DNA from: a virus
Strand: one strand, 5' to 3'
Length of the DNA: 36,562 nucleotides
IMG/VR virus record: IMGVR_UViG_3300048012_000265
Span: 1 to 36,562 of that record
The notes beneath the pieces are model-generated. The model had not been told where the DNA came from. It was given only the letters and a program-made list of their open reading frames with translations, and ran no database searches. Made by a program: the position numbers and the translations under genes. Positions 7,664 to 15,791 of this stretch are shown here, piece by piece. Numbering within the stretch: the first letter of the stretch is position 1; the number at the start of each line of letters is the position of its first letter.

Positions 7664-9088
7664 TTATAAATCGTCTGTACCGGAAACAGAGATTTTTCCG
7701 TAGAATTCTGGACGAACCATCTTCTTGGCATAACGGGTCATAACACCACGACGTGGAGTAAAGTTGACCGGATCGTATACCAATGGAGTTTGGATCAACG
7801 GAATGTACGGAGCATAAACTGCACCTGTTTCGAGGAAGTTTGTTCCACGGAATCCGATAAGAACGTCACCACTTGTCATGTATGGGTTCTTGTAGACTTG
7901 GAAACGGTTGTTTAATGCACCAACCTTGGTAACACCCATTGCGAACTGAGACTGATTTCCGTCTGTGTCAGCTGCGTATCCTGGAATACTTTCAAGAACG
8001 GTTGCTACTTGTGGAGAACAAACCAAGAAGTTTGCACCACCACGAAGAGTCAATTGGTGAATTGTGTTACTCACCTTTTGAATCTTTGTACCGAGACGTT
8101 GGAAATATGTTCCTTGTGTGTCTCCGTCTCCACCAAAACCACCTGCTGGTGTTGCGTCGAAGTCACCTCCGTCTGTATGTGCGTTAACGATAAGCATATC
8201 GAGAATTTCCAAATCAATTTCCATTGAAACGTACTCAGAAAGAAGAGAAGTCAATTCTGCTTCTGCATCAATACTATGATATGCGTTGAGGTCTTGTGCC
8301 AACTCTGGTGTCCAAACTGCTTTCAACTTACGTGTCTTCGCAACGATTGGTTCACTTTTGAGTTCCAAGTTAACTTCTGGAATACCGATGTCCTTTTGAA
8401 TTCCTGTGTCAGCTGCATCAGCAGAGTCACCAAGATTGTCTTCAAAGTCACCACGTGCTCCCGCAGTTGGTTGTGCGTGATACTGAAGTTCACCTGCTTG
8501 AGTCATCTTGTTGTCTGCATCAAGAACAAGTTGTGCACCGTCAACTTGGAATGCACGGATGCCTTCTAAGTCTGCGTCAGATGGAATTGCGTCTCCAACT
8601 GCAACGGTAACTTTCTTGTCATTGATTGAGTAACCATGACGTCCTGCTCCGTAAAGACCACCTTCTGCTTTGTCGGTTGAACCGAGTTTTGCGTCTGATG
8701 ATCCACCGAAAAGACTTCCTGATCCTTGACGTGATTGATTTGTTCCATACTTAAAGTCTAAGTAAAAGATCAATCCGGATGGAAGATTCATTGGTTGCAC
8801 GGAAACGAATTCCTTTGATGCGATTTCTGCGAACACACGACGTACCAAAGGAAGTGCTACTCCACTCCATTCTTCGTTACCTCCACCTGTACCGGTGCGT
8901 GATGCTTCGTCGATCAACTGCTTTGCTTGATTTTCTAAAAGAATGGACATACCACTCTTTTCTGTGTCAGTCGAAATTCCTTCGAGAAGTCCTGTCTTTT
9001 CCCATTTTGTTACCAAACCACGGGTTTCAGCCATAAGACGTTCTTGAGGATTTTGACTTTCTTGTAATAATTTGCCTATTTCGCTCAT
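7664..9088 (-). CDS. gp23: Major capsid protein, T4 gp23-like
   Basis: The 474-aa protein has the gp23 layout: a delta region of about 60 residues, then GVALPLVRRVFAEIASKEFV and VQPMNLPSGLIFYLDFKYG, and near the end a FTPRRGVMTRYAKKMVRPEF segment. T4 gp23 is 521 aa and loses its first 65 residues to gp21 after an (I/L)-x-E site. Here IDE ends at residue 61 (QLIDE, then ASRTG), a fitting cleavage point. AAAGGAAA precedes the ATG. It follows the scaffold gene by 31 bases and is followed by a strong terminator. Codon use looks cleaner and more G/C-containing than in the unknown genes, as expected of a very highly expressed protein. Confidence 0.96.
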   Translation of the reverse strand: MSEIGKLLQESQNPQERLMAETRGLVTKWEKTGLLEGISTDTEKSGMSILLENQAKQLIDEASRTGTGGGNEEWSGVALPLVRRVFAEIASKEFVSVQPMNLPSGLIFYLDFKYGTNQSRQGSGSLFGGSSDAKLGSTDKAEGGLYGAGRHGYSINDKKVTVAVGDAIPSDADLEGIRAFQVDGAQLVLDADNKMTQAGELQYHAQPTAGARGDFEDNLGDSADAADTGIQKDIGIPEVNLELKSEPIVAKTRKLKAVWTPELAQDLNAYHSIDAEAELTSLLSEYVSMEIDLEILDMLIVNAHTDGGDFDATPAGGFGGDGDTQGTYFQRLGTKIQKVSNTIHQLTLRGGANFLVCSPQVATVLESIPGYAADTDGNQSQFAMGVTKVGALNNRFQVYKNPYMTSGDVLIGFRGTNFLETGAVYAPYIPLIQTPLVYDPVNFTPRRGVMTRYAKKMVRPEFYGKISVSGTDDL

Positions 9089-9119
9089 TATATTATTTCC
9101 TTTTGAATTTTATGATTAA

Positions 9120-10421
9120 TTATGATTGTATACCTGCAAGTTTCTTAAATCTGTCAGCAAGATCATTGCCTTCAGATAAAATCTTCTTGGAAGGTTTTGT
9201 TGATTTAATTGGTTTTGAAGCAATTCCTTCTGTAAGAGGGTTCTTTTGAGTTTTTGCTTTTTTAGGAGCAGATTCTTTTACATTAGTTGTTGCTTGAGTT
9301 CTAAAACTCTCACCAAGTGTTGCGTAAACGAGTTTTGCTTCACGAACATTCTTCGTAAGGTCAAAACTTTCTACGACTTTTAACTTTTGATCTTCATTTA
9401 ATACGTGTGCCTTAAACAACTTATTTGTATAAAGCAATTTAGCATTAAGAAGATTTACTTCATTTAACTTACCTCGCAAAAATTTGTAAACTTTGCGGTA
9501 TTCATCATTTTCTTTTTGAAGCTTTTCGTTTGTAGATTGAAGTTCTGCGATTTCTTCTGAAGATTCATCTTCATCAGATTCCAATTCAGCAGATTCGTCC
9601 TCAAGTTCTTTGAGAATTTCTTCCAAGTTGATTTCTTCATCGTCTTCTCCGATGTCACCACCTTGGTTGCATCCTTCTGCTTCGTTAGTTGGAAAAGCAA
9701 GTTCTTCATCAGACTCTGTTGCAGTTGGTTCATCAGATTCGTCACCTGCAGGTGCTTCTTCGTCAACGATTTCGATATCAATATCTTCATCGATGTCAGC
9801 AACTTTTGGCATTTCATCGTCTTCTTCACCTACTGGTGCAGATTGAACTTCGGTGTCATCGGGAAGATCTTCATCGTCACTATCAGCAACGTTGACGTGT
9901 TCTTCACCACCTGTACCTAATTCAGATGAGTCGGATTGTTCTTCCAATTCTTCTTCATCATCTTCGACTGCCATTTCATCTTCAAGTTCTTTGATGATGG
10001 AATCTAAGTCAAACGCATCTTCTTCAACGTGATCTTCGTCTTCCTCAGAATAGTCTCCTTCGACTTCTGGTTCAACTTCAACTTCGTCTTCAACAGGTGC
10101 TTCTTCAGCAGCTGGTTCTTCTTCAGCAGGTGCTTCTTCTTCGGCAGCCGGTTCTTCAACTGGTGCTTCGTCAGCGATTTCTACTTCATCGTCTTCAACT
10201 GCAACTTCCTCGTCCTCTTCGGAATAAGAACCTTCTTCAACTTCATCAGAAACTTCAACTTCTGATTCTTCGTCTTCTAATTCTTCTTCTCTGAGTTTCT
10301 TGGTAAGCATACTTTGCAAACGTGGTGCGAATGCTTCTTCAAGAGCAAGTCTTGCATTGGCAAGAGCTGTCTCACGAACTGCCTTCGCATCGGCAATAGC
10401 TTCTTTAAGTAATTTACTCAT
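9120..10421 (-). CDS. gp22: Prohead core scaffold, T4 gp22-like, with long acidic insert
   Basis: A 433-aa protein. The C-terminal third has the gp22 signature: a coiled coil, then GKLNEVNLLNAKLLYTNKLF, KVVESFDLTKNVREAKLVY. gp22 forms the core around which gp23 assembles and is then degraded by gp21. T4 gp22 is 269 aa; the difference is a region of about 240 residues (roughly 45-290) made almost entirely of E, D, A, P and S, with repeats such as APVEEPAAEEE and two YSEEDE blocks. It begins MSKLLKEAIADAK and contains several (L/I)-x-E sites. AAAGGATAATTAACC precedes the ATG. It lies directly before the capsid gene, as in T4. Confidence 0.9.
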   Translation of the reverse strand: MSKLLKEAIADAKAVRETALANARLALEEAFAPRLQSMLTKKLREEELEDEESEVEVSDEVEEGSYSEEDEEVAVEDDEVEIADEAPVEEPAAEEEAPAEEEPAAEEAPVEDEVEVEPEVEGDYSEEDEDHVEEDAFDLDSIIKELEDEMAVEDDEEELEEQSDSSELGTGGEEHVNVADSDDEDLPDDTEVQSAPVGEEDDEMPKVADIDEDIDIEIVDEEAPAGDESDEPTATESDEELAFPTNEAEGCNQGGDIGEDDEEINLEEILKELEDESAELESDEDESSEEIAELQSTNEKLQKENDEYRKVYKFLRGKLNEVNLLNAKLLYTNKLFKAHVLNEDQKLKVVESFDLTKNVREAKLVYATLGESFRTQATTNVKESAPKKAKTQKNPLTEGIASKPIKSTKPSKKILSEGNDLADRFKKLAGIQS

Positions 10422-10527
10422 GGTTAATTATCCTTTATAGATTAGTTTGGTAAAGTCATTTTAATAGGACTTCAAATAATTAAAACCTTTAATTTTGGTT
10501 TTCAATAAAGTGAAAACATTTTGAAAG

Positions 10528-10538
10528 ATAAATATATA
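10528..10538 (-). promoter_or_regulatory. Putative promoter element before scaffold-capsid unit
   Basis: The coding strand reads TATATATTTAT, identical to the core before TerL and the 233-aa gene. It lies 107 bases upstream of the scaffold ATG and just after a terminator, in the largest gap of the window (10422-10636). Unlike the other sites it leaves room for a leader of about 95 bases, and the gene has a normal Shine-Dalgarno sequence. Confidence 0.45.
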
Positions 10539-10576
10539 CTTATGTAAACAAATATTTAAAAATATACAAAAATATA

Positions 10577-10608
10577 TAAAAAAAGGGAAGATTTTCTTCC
10601 CTTTTTTA
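10577..10608 (-). terminator. Rho-independent terminator after repeat-protein gene
   Basis: A stem AAAGGGAAGA / TCTTCCCTTT with a three-base loop is flanked by A and T runs, giving a hairpin plus U tract on the minus strand about 30 bases after the stop codon of the 282-aa repeat protein. Confidence 0.85.
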
Positions 10609-10636
10609 GTTTTTTAAGTGTTTTTGTTGTAATATT

Positions 10637-11485
10637 TTACAAAACCTTACGATTTCCAAGCATTCTATCTAGTTTTTCTGCAAGTGTAATCTTAGACCAA
10701 TTCTCACGAACCTTGTATGTTTTACCATCCACTTCAAACTCGCTGTCACCGTCTTCTTTTGCTTTAGTAACGGCTGATCCGAATGCGTTTCCTTCTTCAA
10801 CATCATCTTCGTCTTCTTCGTGTTGGTCACATGACGATTCTTTAACTTGGTAAGTTTTTCCGTCTACTTCAAATTCAGAATCTCCGTCTTCTTTTGCTTT
10901 AGTAACGGCTGCTCCGAATGCGTTTCCTTCTTCGACATCGCTGTCGTCACCAATAAACTCGTCGTTATCCTCACCTTCTTCAATAACTTTTTCTTTCAAT
11001 TGATATGTTTTTCCACCTACTTGAAATTCAGAATCTCCGTTTTCACGTGCAGCCTTTACTGCCGCTCCAAACGCATTACCTTCTTCAATTTTTTCTTCAT
11101 CGGAATCATTATCGGATTCTTCTTGGTTTCCTTGCTTTTTTAGAATTGCTTTCTTTAATGGTTCTGGTAGTTTTTCTTGAGCAGCGGTTAAACCTTCTTC
11201 AACTGCTTCTTCTTCAGAATCATCTGACTCTTCTTGCTTTCCTTGTTTCTTAAGAATTGCTTTCTTTAATGGTTCTGGTAGTTTTTCTTGGGCAGCGGTT
11301 AAACCTTCTTCAACTGCGTCTTCTTCAGAATCATCTGACTCTCCTTGCTTTCCTTGTTTCTTAAGAATTGCTTTCTTTAATGGTTCTGGTAGTTTTTCTT
11401 GAGCAGCGGTTAAACCTTCAAACAAACCAAGTTCGTCTGCTACTTCTTGAATAATTTCTCTAAGTTCTGATTTTGTTATTTTCAT
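10637..11485 (-). CDS. Repeat-built acidic capsid-core-like protein
   Basis: The 282-aa protein is modular. Residues 1-23 form a helix (MKITKSELREIIQEVADELG) ending at LFE-G. Residues 24-134 are three near-identical 37-residue units containing GLTAAQEKLPEPLKKAILKK followed by an acidic linker. Residues 134-260 hold three copies of a second unit (EEGNAFGAAVTKAKEDGDSE then F-x-V-x-GKTYxVK) separated by acidic linkers. The second unit resembles a short G-K-x-Y module seen in many phage structural proteins. Position between protease-region genes and the scaffold, plus LxE-type sites, suggests a prohead core or internal protein, perhaps cut into pieces by gp21. No enzyme motif is seen. It ends its transcription unit at a terminator. 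Confidence 0.75.
   Translation of the reverse strand: MKITKSELREIIQEVADELGLFEGLTAAQEKLPEPLKKAILKKQGKQGESDDSEEDAVEEGLTAAQEKLPEPLKKAILKKQGKQEESDDSEEEAVEEGLTAAQEKLPEPLKKAILKKQGNQEESDNDSDEEKIEEGNAFGAAVKAARENGDSEFQVGGKTYQLKEKVIEEGEDNDEFIGDDSDVEEGNAFGAAVTKAKEDGDSEFEVDGKTYQVKESSCDQHEEDEDDVEEGNAFGSAVTKAKEDGDSEFEVDGKTYKVRENWSKITLAEKLDRMLGNRKVL
10706..11086 (-). repeat. Three copies of a GNAFGAAV...GKTY module (within the 282-aa gene)
   Basis: Three copies of about 31 residues start at residues 134, 184 and 229 of the encoded protein, with DNA identity highest between the last two (long identical runs around 10740-10790 and 10875-10925). Linkers of 12-20 acidic residues separate them. The pattern suggests duplication by unequal recombination. 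Confidence 0.85.
11083..11416 (-). repeat. Three tandem 111-base repeats (GLTAAQEKLPEPLKK module)
   Basis: Three head-to-tail units of 37 codons each begin at residues 24, 61 and 98. They are almost identical at DNA level over the first ~70 bases of each unit and differ by a few bases in the acidic linker, indicating recent duplication. Confidence 0.9.
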
Positions 11486-11500
11486 TTTAAGTTTTATTCC

Positions 11501-12226
11501 TTATAAGAACATTTGGTGTCCTGATACTATTCTTTGCATATTTTCTAATGCGTTTCCTGTTTTAAATGATTTTTTTCCACATAATGCTTCTGTCTCTGCC
11601 ACTTCAGAGGGAGACTCAATTTCATTTTTAAAAAATCTCTGTGAAAGTAATTTTGTTGCGTATTCTAGTTCCGTTTCTGATAGAGTTTTCTTTTCACATA
11701 CTAAATTTGCTTGTTTCACAAGATACTCAAATAATTTAGCAAATTGGGTTTTATCGTACATCTTACCACCCACATTAGATTTAATTTTTTCAAATACCAT
11801 GTCAGTTCTATCTTCACGAAAAGTTTTATCCGTACAGATAAACTCGACTAAGTTTTCAGAACTTTGTGCATCTACTTCTTTTAAAATTTGGTCATTCGTT
11901 CCACATATTCTAGAAAATTGCTCTCTTGTGGTCAGATTGGTTTCCATTAAGTCTCCATAAAATTCAGCATTTGGTTGGAATTCGTATGAAGTCATTTCAC
12001 TAACGTAGTGACCTCCAAAATGAGAAGAAGATTCCATTGTATATGAAAGATTATTATCAACTGCATATTGATTCGCATCGACAATAGTTCCTTCACATAC
12101 ACACTCTCTATCTATTCCACTAAAACTTATTGTTTTCTTAACAAGTTTGCCGATTACATTTGGTGTAGTATCTACTTTTTCAAGTAGAACTTTTGTAATA
12201 AACTTTTTTAAGTTATCTCTGTTCAT
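11501..12226 (-). CDS. Unknown protein with capsid-targeting-like N-terminus
   Basis: A 241-aa protein that I do not recognise. It starts MNRDNLKKFITKVLLEKVD, an amphipathic helix ending in LLE, like the N-termini of three neighbouring genes. The remainder is soluble, with six or so scattered cysteines (for example ECVCEG near residue 42) and a helical C-terminal half. The frame is open eight codons further to an ATG at 12250, but AGGAG lies inside that stretch, 8-9 bases before the ATG at 12226, so the shorter start is chosen. It overlaps the previous gene by 14 bases. Its location in the protease-scaffold region suggests a prohead core or internal head protein; this is inference. Confidence 0.6.
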   Translation of the reverse strand: MNRDNLKKFITKVLLEKVDTTPNVIGKLVKKTISFSGIDRECVCEGTIVDANQYAVDNNLSYTMESSSHFGGHYVSEMTSYEFQPNAEFYGDLMETNLTTREQFSRICGTNDQILKEVDAQSSENLVEFICTDKTFREDRTDMVFEKIKSNVGGKMYDKTQFAKLFEYLVKQANLVCEKKTLSETELEYATKLLSQRFFKNEIESPSEVAETEALCGKKSFKTGNALENMQRIVSGHQMFL

Positions 12227-12671
12227 CTGATAATTCTCCTTTGATTTCAAAATATCTGTTTAAAATATTTCCCATATCTTCATATAAACTTTGCATTCTT
12301 TGCGTATAAACTTGTCGTTCACTTGCAGTTTTATAGAATTCTTTTGCTAAAGTTTTTATTTCTTTTAGATTCCTTTTAACACTAATACCATCAAACCAAT
12401 CATCAGTTTCATTTAAAATATATTTAGATGCGTTTTCCACAATGTTACATATATCCTCTGCAACATCCATGTCTCTTGCCTCAAGTGCAATATATTTTTG
12501 ATATTTCCCAAACTTAGAAATTTTCTCAGATGTTAATTTTTTTTGCTCACTTGACAATCCCTCATCGGCAAATCTACCGGTATCCGGGTTAAACTCATTT
12601 AATTGTTTTTGCTTTTCTTCACGAAGAACCTCAAGAATTACACTTTTTAGTAGTTTATTATCTGTAGCCAT
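12213..12671 (-). CDS. Unknown helical protein after prohead protease
   Basis: The 152-aa protein is predicted mostly helical, with no recognised domain. It opens with a helix (MATDNKLLKSVILEVLREEK) that contains ILE and LRE, matching the (L/I)-x-E consensus of gp21-cleaved capsid-targeting peptides in T4. A second segment (FNPDTGRFADEGLSSEQKKL) looks like a flexible linker. Its ATG overlaps the protease stop by one base (TAATG) behind an AGGAG, so it is translationally coupled to the protease. A role as a core protein is plausible from context only. Confidence 0.6.
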   Translation of the reverse strand: MATDNKLLKSVILEVLREEKQKQLNEFNPDTGRFADEGLSSEQKKLTSEKISKFGKYQKYIALEARDMDVAEDICNIVENASKYILNETDDWFDGISVKRNLKEIKTLAKEFYKTASERQVYTQRMQSLYEDMGNILNRYFEIKGELSDEQR

Positions 12672-13300
12672 TACATATCTCCTACTTCATTGAGTATTTC
12701 GTGGATTATTCCTTCAAGTTTGCAGTAATCTGTACAAACACGCCCTTCTGTTACAACTTTATTATCATGTGTAACTGATTCGTTTAATTTAACTGGTTCT
12801 AAAAACGCACCTCTGGTGGATGGATTGCTAACGAAATCAAATGCGACCAATTCAAAGTCATCATTTACCATTGTCTTTCCTTCGTGTTCACGGGTTGTTC
12901 CCATTCCACGTGAACTTATTCCAAGTGTAATTCCACCCTTGAAAAGTTCTTTTAAAATATTACCAGCAGGAGTTCCAAGTATTTCTACATCACCCAAAAG
13001 ATTATCACCGTCCCACCACATCTTTGTAACATTGTGACTTACATTTTGTAAATTGACTACACTACTCTCTGGGTGATCCAACTCTCCCAATGCTCGTCTG
13101 TCGTTTATCATTTCTTGATATTTACCTGCTTCACGTTCAAGCAAAGGTCGACTATAAACTCTTCCGTTTTGGTTTTGCTCAGTTGCTTTTTGCAGAATGC
13201 CTCTGACCAATAGTTTACCTGAATTTTTTTCTATGCTTTCACTTATTTGTTCAGGACTAAACTCAAAGGGCATTGTAGATACTATTAATTTTTTTGCCAT
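12671..13300 (-). CDS. gp21: Prohead core protein protease, T4 gp21-like
   Basis: A 209-aa protein, the same size class as T4 gp21 (212 aa), of the U9-type serine protease family that processes gp22, gp23 and internal proteins before packaging. The catalytic histidine is in GELDHPES (H76) and the serine in TLGISSRG (S129/S130); LLVRGILQKATEQNQNGRVY near the start is the family's strand and loop preceding the active site. The gene is followed by proteins carrying likely gp21 cut sites. No Shine-Dalgarno sequence is visible; the sequence before ATG is TTTATTAGT, similar to other leader-poor genes in this window. Confidence 0.93.
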   Translation of the reverse strand: MAKKLIVSTMPFEFSPEQISESIEKNSGKLLVRGILQKATEQNQNGRVYSRPLLEREAGKYQEMINDRRALGELDHPESSVVNLQNVSHNVTKMWWDGDNLLGDVEILGTPAGNILKELFKGGITLGISSRGMGTTREHEGKTMVNDDFELVAFDFVSNPSTRGAFLEPVKLNESVTHDNKVVTEGRVCTDYCKLEGIIHEILNEVGDM

Positions 13301-13303
13301 ACT

Positions 13304-13320
13304 AATAAATAAGTATATAT
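13304..13320 (-). promoter_or_regulatory. AT-rich element before prohead protease
   Basis: The coding strand has ATATATACTTATTTATTA ending 3 bases before the ATG, in the 56-base gap after the preceding gene. It is a looser match to the TATATATTTAT element (an insertion of CT splits it). It may be a promoter or simply AT-rich spacer. Confidence 0.25.
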
Positions 13321-13356
13321 GTATCTTAATTTAATTATTTTTTTTTAGAATTAAAG

Positions 13357-13995
13357 TTATTGCGTGGACATACGATAATCTTCTGTTAATGCAGTTTCTG
13401 TTTGATTGCTCAATTTAATAAATGTATTTACCACATCAGTTAGATCACCACATCCAAGATCAAAGTTATAGTTCTCGGAAACCATATAAAACGAATCATC
13501 ATATTTTATGGTAAACTTTCTTTCATTCTTACTGATATGAAGCTCAGTTCCATCCCCTTCAATATTTTCAAACGAGTTCTCTGTTAATAAAATAGTTAAA
13601 TGGTTTAGTTTATCATATATGTCATCGGTTGATTCATTTTTATTAGAATCAGTATCAGGTTTCTGTGTTTCAGTTCCATCTCTAGGACCACCTTCCCCTT
13701 TTTCTCCGTCAGGTGTTGGTTTTACTTTTTTGATCGTAGCATCGTGTGTATTTTTAATTTCTTCTTCGTCATCAATACCAAGTTCCATCATCGAAACACC
13801 TAATTTTGCTTTTTTTAAAAGATTTACAAGGTCTAACCAGTATTCCGTTGATAATTTTTTACCCTCACTTGACTTGTGTACTGATTTAATTGAATCACCA
13901 AGATGCTTCAAGGCAGATTTAAAATCATCCATACTTGGATCACTTTGAGAAGAATCCTCTGCTATCTCACAACGTCCACATCCGCAGTCACACAT
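13357..13995 (-). CDS. Unknown protein with cysteine-rich N-terminus
   Basis: A 212-aa acidic protein. It begins MCDCGCGRCE, four cysteines within nine residues, which could bind a metal; a further cysteine (LGCGDL) lies near the end. A proline/glycine/charged linker (residues ~90-125) joins an N-terminal helical part to a C-terminal part with beta character (HISKNERKFTIKYDDSF). No family is recognised. AGG lies 7 bases before the ATG, and only three bases separate it from the previous gene. It sits between the portal and protease genes, where T4 encodes small core proteins (67, 68). Confidence 0.6.
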   Translation of the reverse strand: MCDCGCGRCEIAEDSSQSDPSMDDFKSALKHLGDSIKSVHKSSEGKKLSTEYWLDLVNLLKKAKLGVSMMELGIDDEEEIKNTHDATIKKVKPTPDGEKGEGGPRDGTETQKPDTDSNKNESTDDIYDKLNHLTILLTENSFENIEGDGTELHISKNERKFTIKYDDSFYMVSENYNFDLGCGDLTDVVNTFIKLSNQTETALTEDYRMSTQ

Positions 13996-13998
13996 AAT

Positions 13999-14382
13999 TT
14001 AACCTAATTTATTACCACACTCTGCAATTGTTTTTACTACATCAACGAGTGAGTTACTCAGAGATTGCTTTAATTCATTAACATCTCTAAATGAATTATT
14101 TTTTAGTTCAGATGTATCAAAACTAAATGAATATTCAAATTCATTTGTTTTAGAATTTTTGTTAACCCGTATAAAAGTTTTAATACCATTTGATTCAGAT
14201 GATATTTCACACAAATTAGCATGGGGGGTCCAATTTTCACCAAGTTTTTTTGCAAGAGTTTTACCTGTATTTGAACTTGTTAATTTTATACTTGTTTTAT
14301 TTTTCTTAATAAGTTTTGTTGCGTTTTCCTCAAACGGAATCATGTTGGTTGCAACATTATCTAATCTTTGACAATTTTTCAT
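13999..14382 (-). CDS. Unknown small protein in portal-protease region
   Basis: A 127-aa, lysine- and asparagine-rich protein with alternating beta-type segments (KTFIRVNKNS, FEYSFSFDTSEL) and a C-terminal helix. It has no membrane segment, signal or known motif. GAGG about 8 bases before the ATG supports the start, and the gene is closely flanked on both sides. It belongs to the run of four unassigned genes between portal and protease. Confidence 0.55.
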   Translation of the reverse strand: MKNCQRLDNVATNMIPFEENATKLIKKNKTSIKLTSSNTGKTLAKKLGENWTPHANLCEISSESNGIKTFIRVNKNSKTNEFEYSFSFDTSELKNNSFRDVNELKQSLSNSLVDVVKTIAECGNKLG

Positions 14383-14392
14383 AACAATTACC

Positions 14393-14872
14393 TCATTTCA
14401 TTTCTTTGATTTTCATAGATATTCGTTTTAATCTTTCTTCAAGTTTTAGTAGATATCTATTGGTTGTCTTCCACATACGGCCACTATTAATATTTGATTC
14501 GGTTTTAAAACGAGAAGAAACTTTCATTATCTTTTCAACCTCACTTAATAACTTATTGACCTCACGAACCGCAACTCCCATTTTCTGCTCAGGTGACAGA
14601 TCAGGATGATCTCTAAATGTATGAAATAAACTTTTTCCTTCGTTCAACTTTACCGTATTTGTTTTTTTGTTTTCGGTTGATTTATAGTCAAATACTTCAG
14701 CAGTAGATTTAATTCCTTTTTTATGTTCCTCTTCATCATCGGAACTAAATGCGTGTGGAGTTTGATAACCTTCAATGTTACCGGTAGTATTTATTTCGTG
14801 GATTTCGGAATCCTCGTCTTGTAACTCACTTATAATTTTTTTTATTAAAGTTTTAAATTCACTTTTTTTCAT
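14393..14872 (-). CDS. Unknown protein with capsid-targeting-like N-terminus
   Basis: A 159-aa protein. The N-terminus MKKSEFKTLIKKIISELQDE is an amphipathic helix ending in ISE, similar to the N-termini of the 152-, 241- and 282-aa proteins. A disordered acidic stretch follows (residues 22-65), then VKLNEGKSLF, which contains another (L)-x-E-G site, and a basic helical C-terminus (SEVEKIMKVSSRF ... LLKLEERLKRISMKI). It overlaps the preceding gene by 14 bases. The layout suggests a processed prohead core or internal protein, comparable in place to T4 gp67/gp68 but without detectable sequence kinship. Confidence 0.6.
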   Translation of the reverse strand: MKKSEFKTLIKKIISELQDEDSEIHEINTTGNIEGYQTPHAFSSDDEEEHKKGIKSTAEVFDYKSTENKKTNTVKLNEGKSLFHTFRDHPDLSPEQKMGVAVREVNKLLSEVEKIMKVSSRFKTESNINSGRMWKTTNRYLLKLEERLKRISMKIKEMK

Positions 14873-15728
14873 CTGTGTGTCTCTTCAATTCTTTAATTAA
14901 CTCATAACTAATAAGAATGGTTGATACCTGAGAATCTCTCACAACTTTACCCTCAGTTGTTTTATCAAGTTGAGAAATAACTTCTTTTAGTTTTATTTTA
15001 ACTACATCATCATCAATTGAGTGTGAATATTTGTTAATTTTATTTTTTATCGAAGGAACTTGTTTGTTTATATACTCACGCAAACTATTTGTATTTGATA
15101 TATTATTTATATAATTTTTAAGTAAAGTTTGTTGAGACTCGTCAAGTGAACTATATTTTTTATTAAAATTATCTACGAGTAACTTATATGCAATTAATCG
15201 CAAATCTTCATTTTGCTTTTCATAATCATTAACATCAACTACTTCGTTTTTTTCAGAAGTGCGTGAGCACAGACTTTTTAAGATGGTGTTTTTTGATTCA
15301 TAAATTTCTTTCGGATCACAATAAACCAATGGATTGTGACTCTCAAATAACTTGTAAATACTTGCATATGTTTTATAGTTTCTTATCTTTGATCTAAATA
15401 AATCATTAATTGGATAAGACTCTTTAATATCTTTTACCAAATCATAACGAGCATCTATTAATTCTTTTTGAGTTAATTTTTTATGATTTTCAACAACCAC
15501 CGACAACAAAGATTCTGCCTTTGAAGAATCACCTGTTGTTTCCTCGATCAATAGTTGATATAATCTTTGCTCTTTTCCCAATGCAGTATTCTCTGCAAAA
15601 TGCTTTTTTAGTAACTTATTTGCAGCTGATGCTGTATTACCATCCAATACATCCGCCGTTATTTGTCTGACCAAAAGTTCGAACAAAATGCCTGTGTTTT
15701 TGTATTTACTGTGTTTTAGTTTTTTCAC
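14859..15728 (-). CDS. Unknown helical protein following portal
   Basis: A 289-aa, mostly helical, lysine-rich protein starting MKKLKHSKYKNTGILFELLV. It has no catalytic motif or membrane segment. I have an impression that similar proteins sit after the portal gene in other marine T4-type phages, but no function is known to me. The start is GTG at 15728 with no clear Shine-Dalgarno sequence; no earlier in-frame ATG exists, and the N-terminal sequence looks complete. An AT-rich gap of 63 bases separates it from the portal gene. Confidence 0.65.
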   Translation of the reverse strand: MKKLKHSKYKNTGILFELLVRQITADVLDGNTASAANKLLKKHFAENTALGKEQRLYQLLIEETTGDSSKAESLLSVVVENHKKLTQKELIDARYDLVKDIKESYPINDLFRSKIRNYKTYASIYKLFESHNPLVYCDPKEIYESKNTILKSLCSRTSEKNEVVDVNDYEKQNEDLRLIAYKLLVDNFNKKYSSLDESQQTLLKNYINNISNTNSLREYINKQVPSIKNKINKYSHSIDDDVVKIKLKEVISQLDKTTEGKVVRDSQVSTILISYELIKELKRHTDEKK

Positions 15729-15791
15729 ATCGATGTAGTGTCTTAATATATATATGACTATAAATATAAATATAAAATAGATTTTACCTAA

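Noticed and set aside
12227-12250. Longer start for the 241-aa protein
   Set aside because: The AGGAG that serves the ATG at 12226 lies within the extra codons, and the shorter protein begins with the targeting-like helix seen in neighbours.
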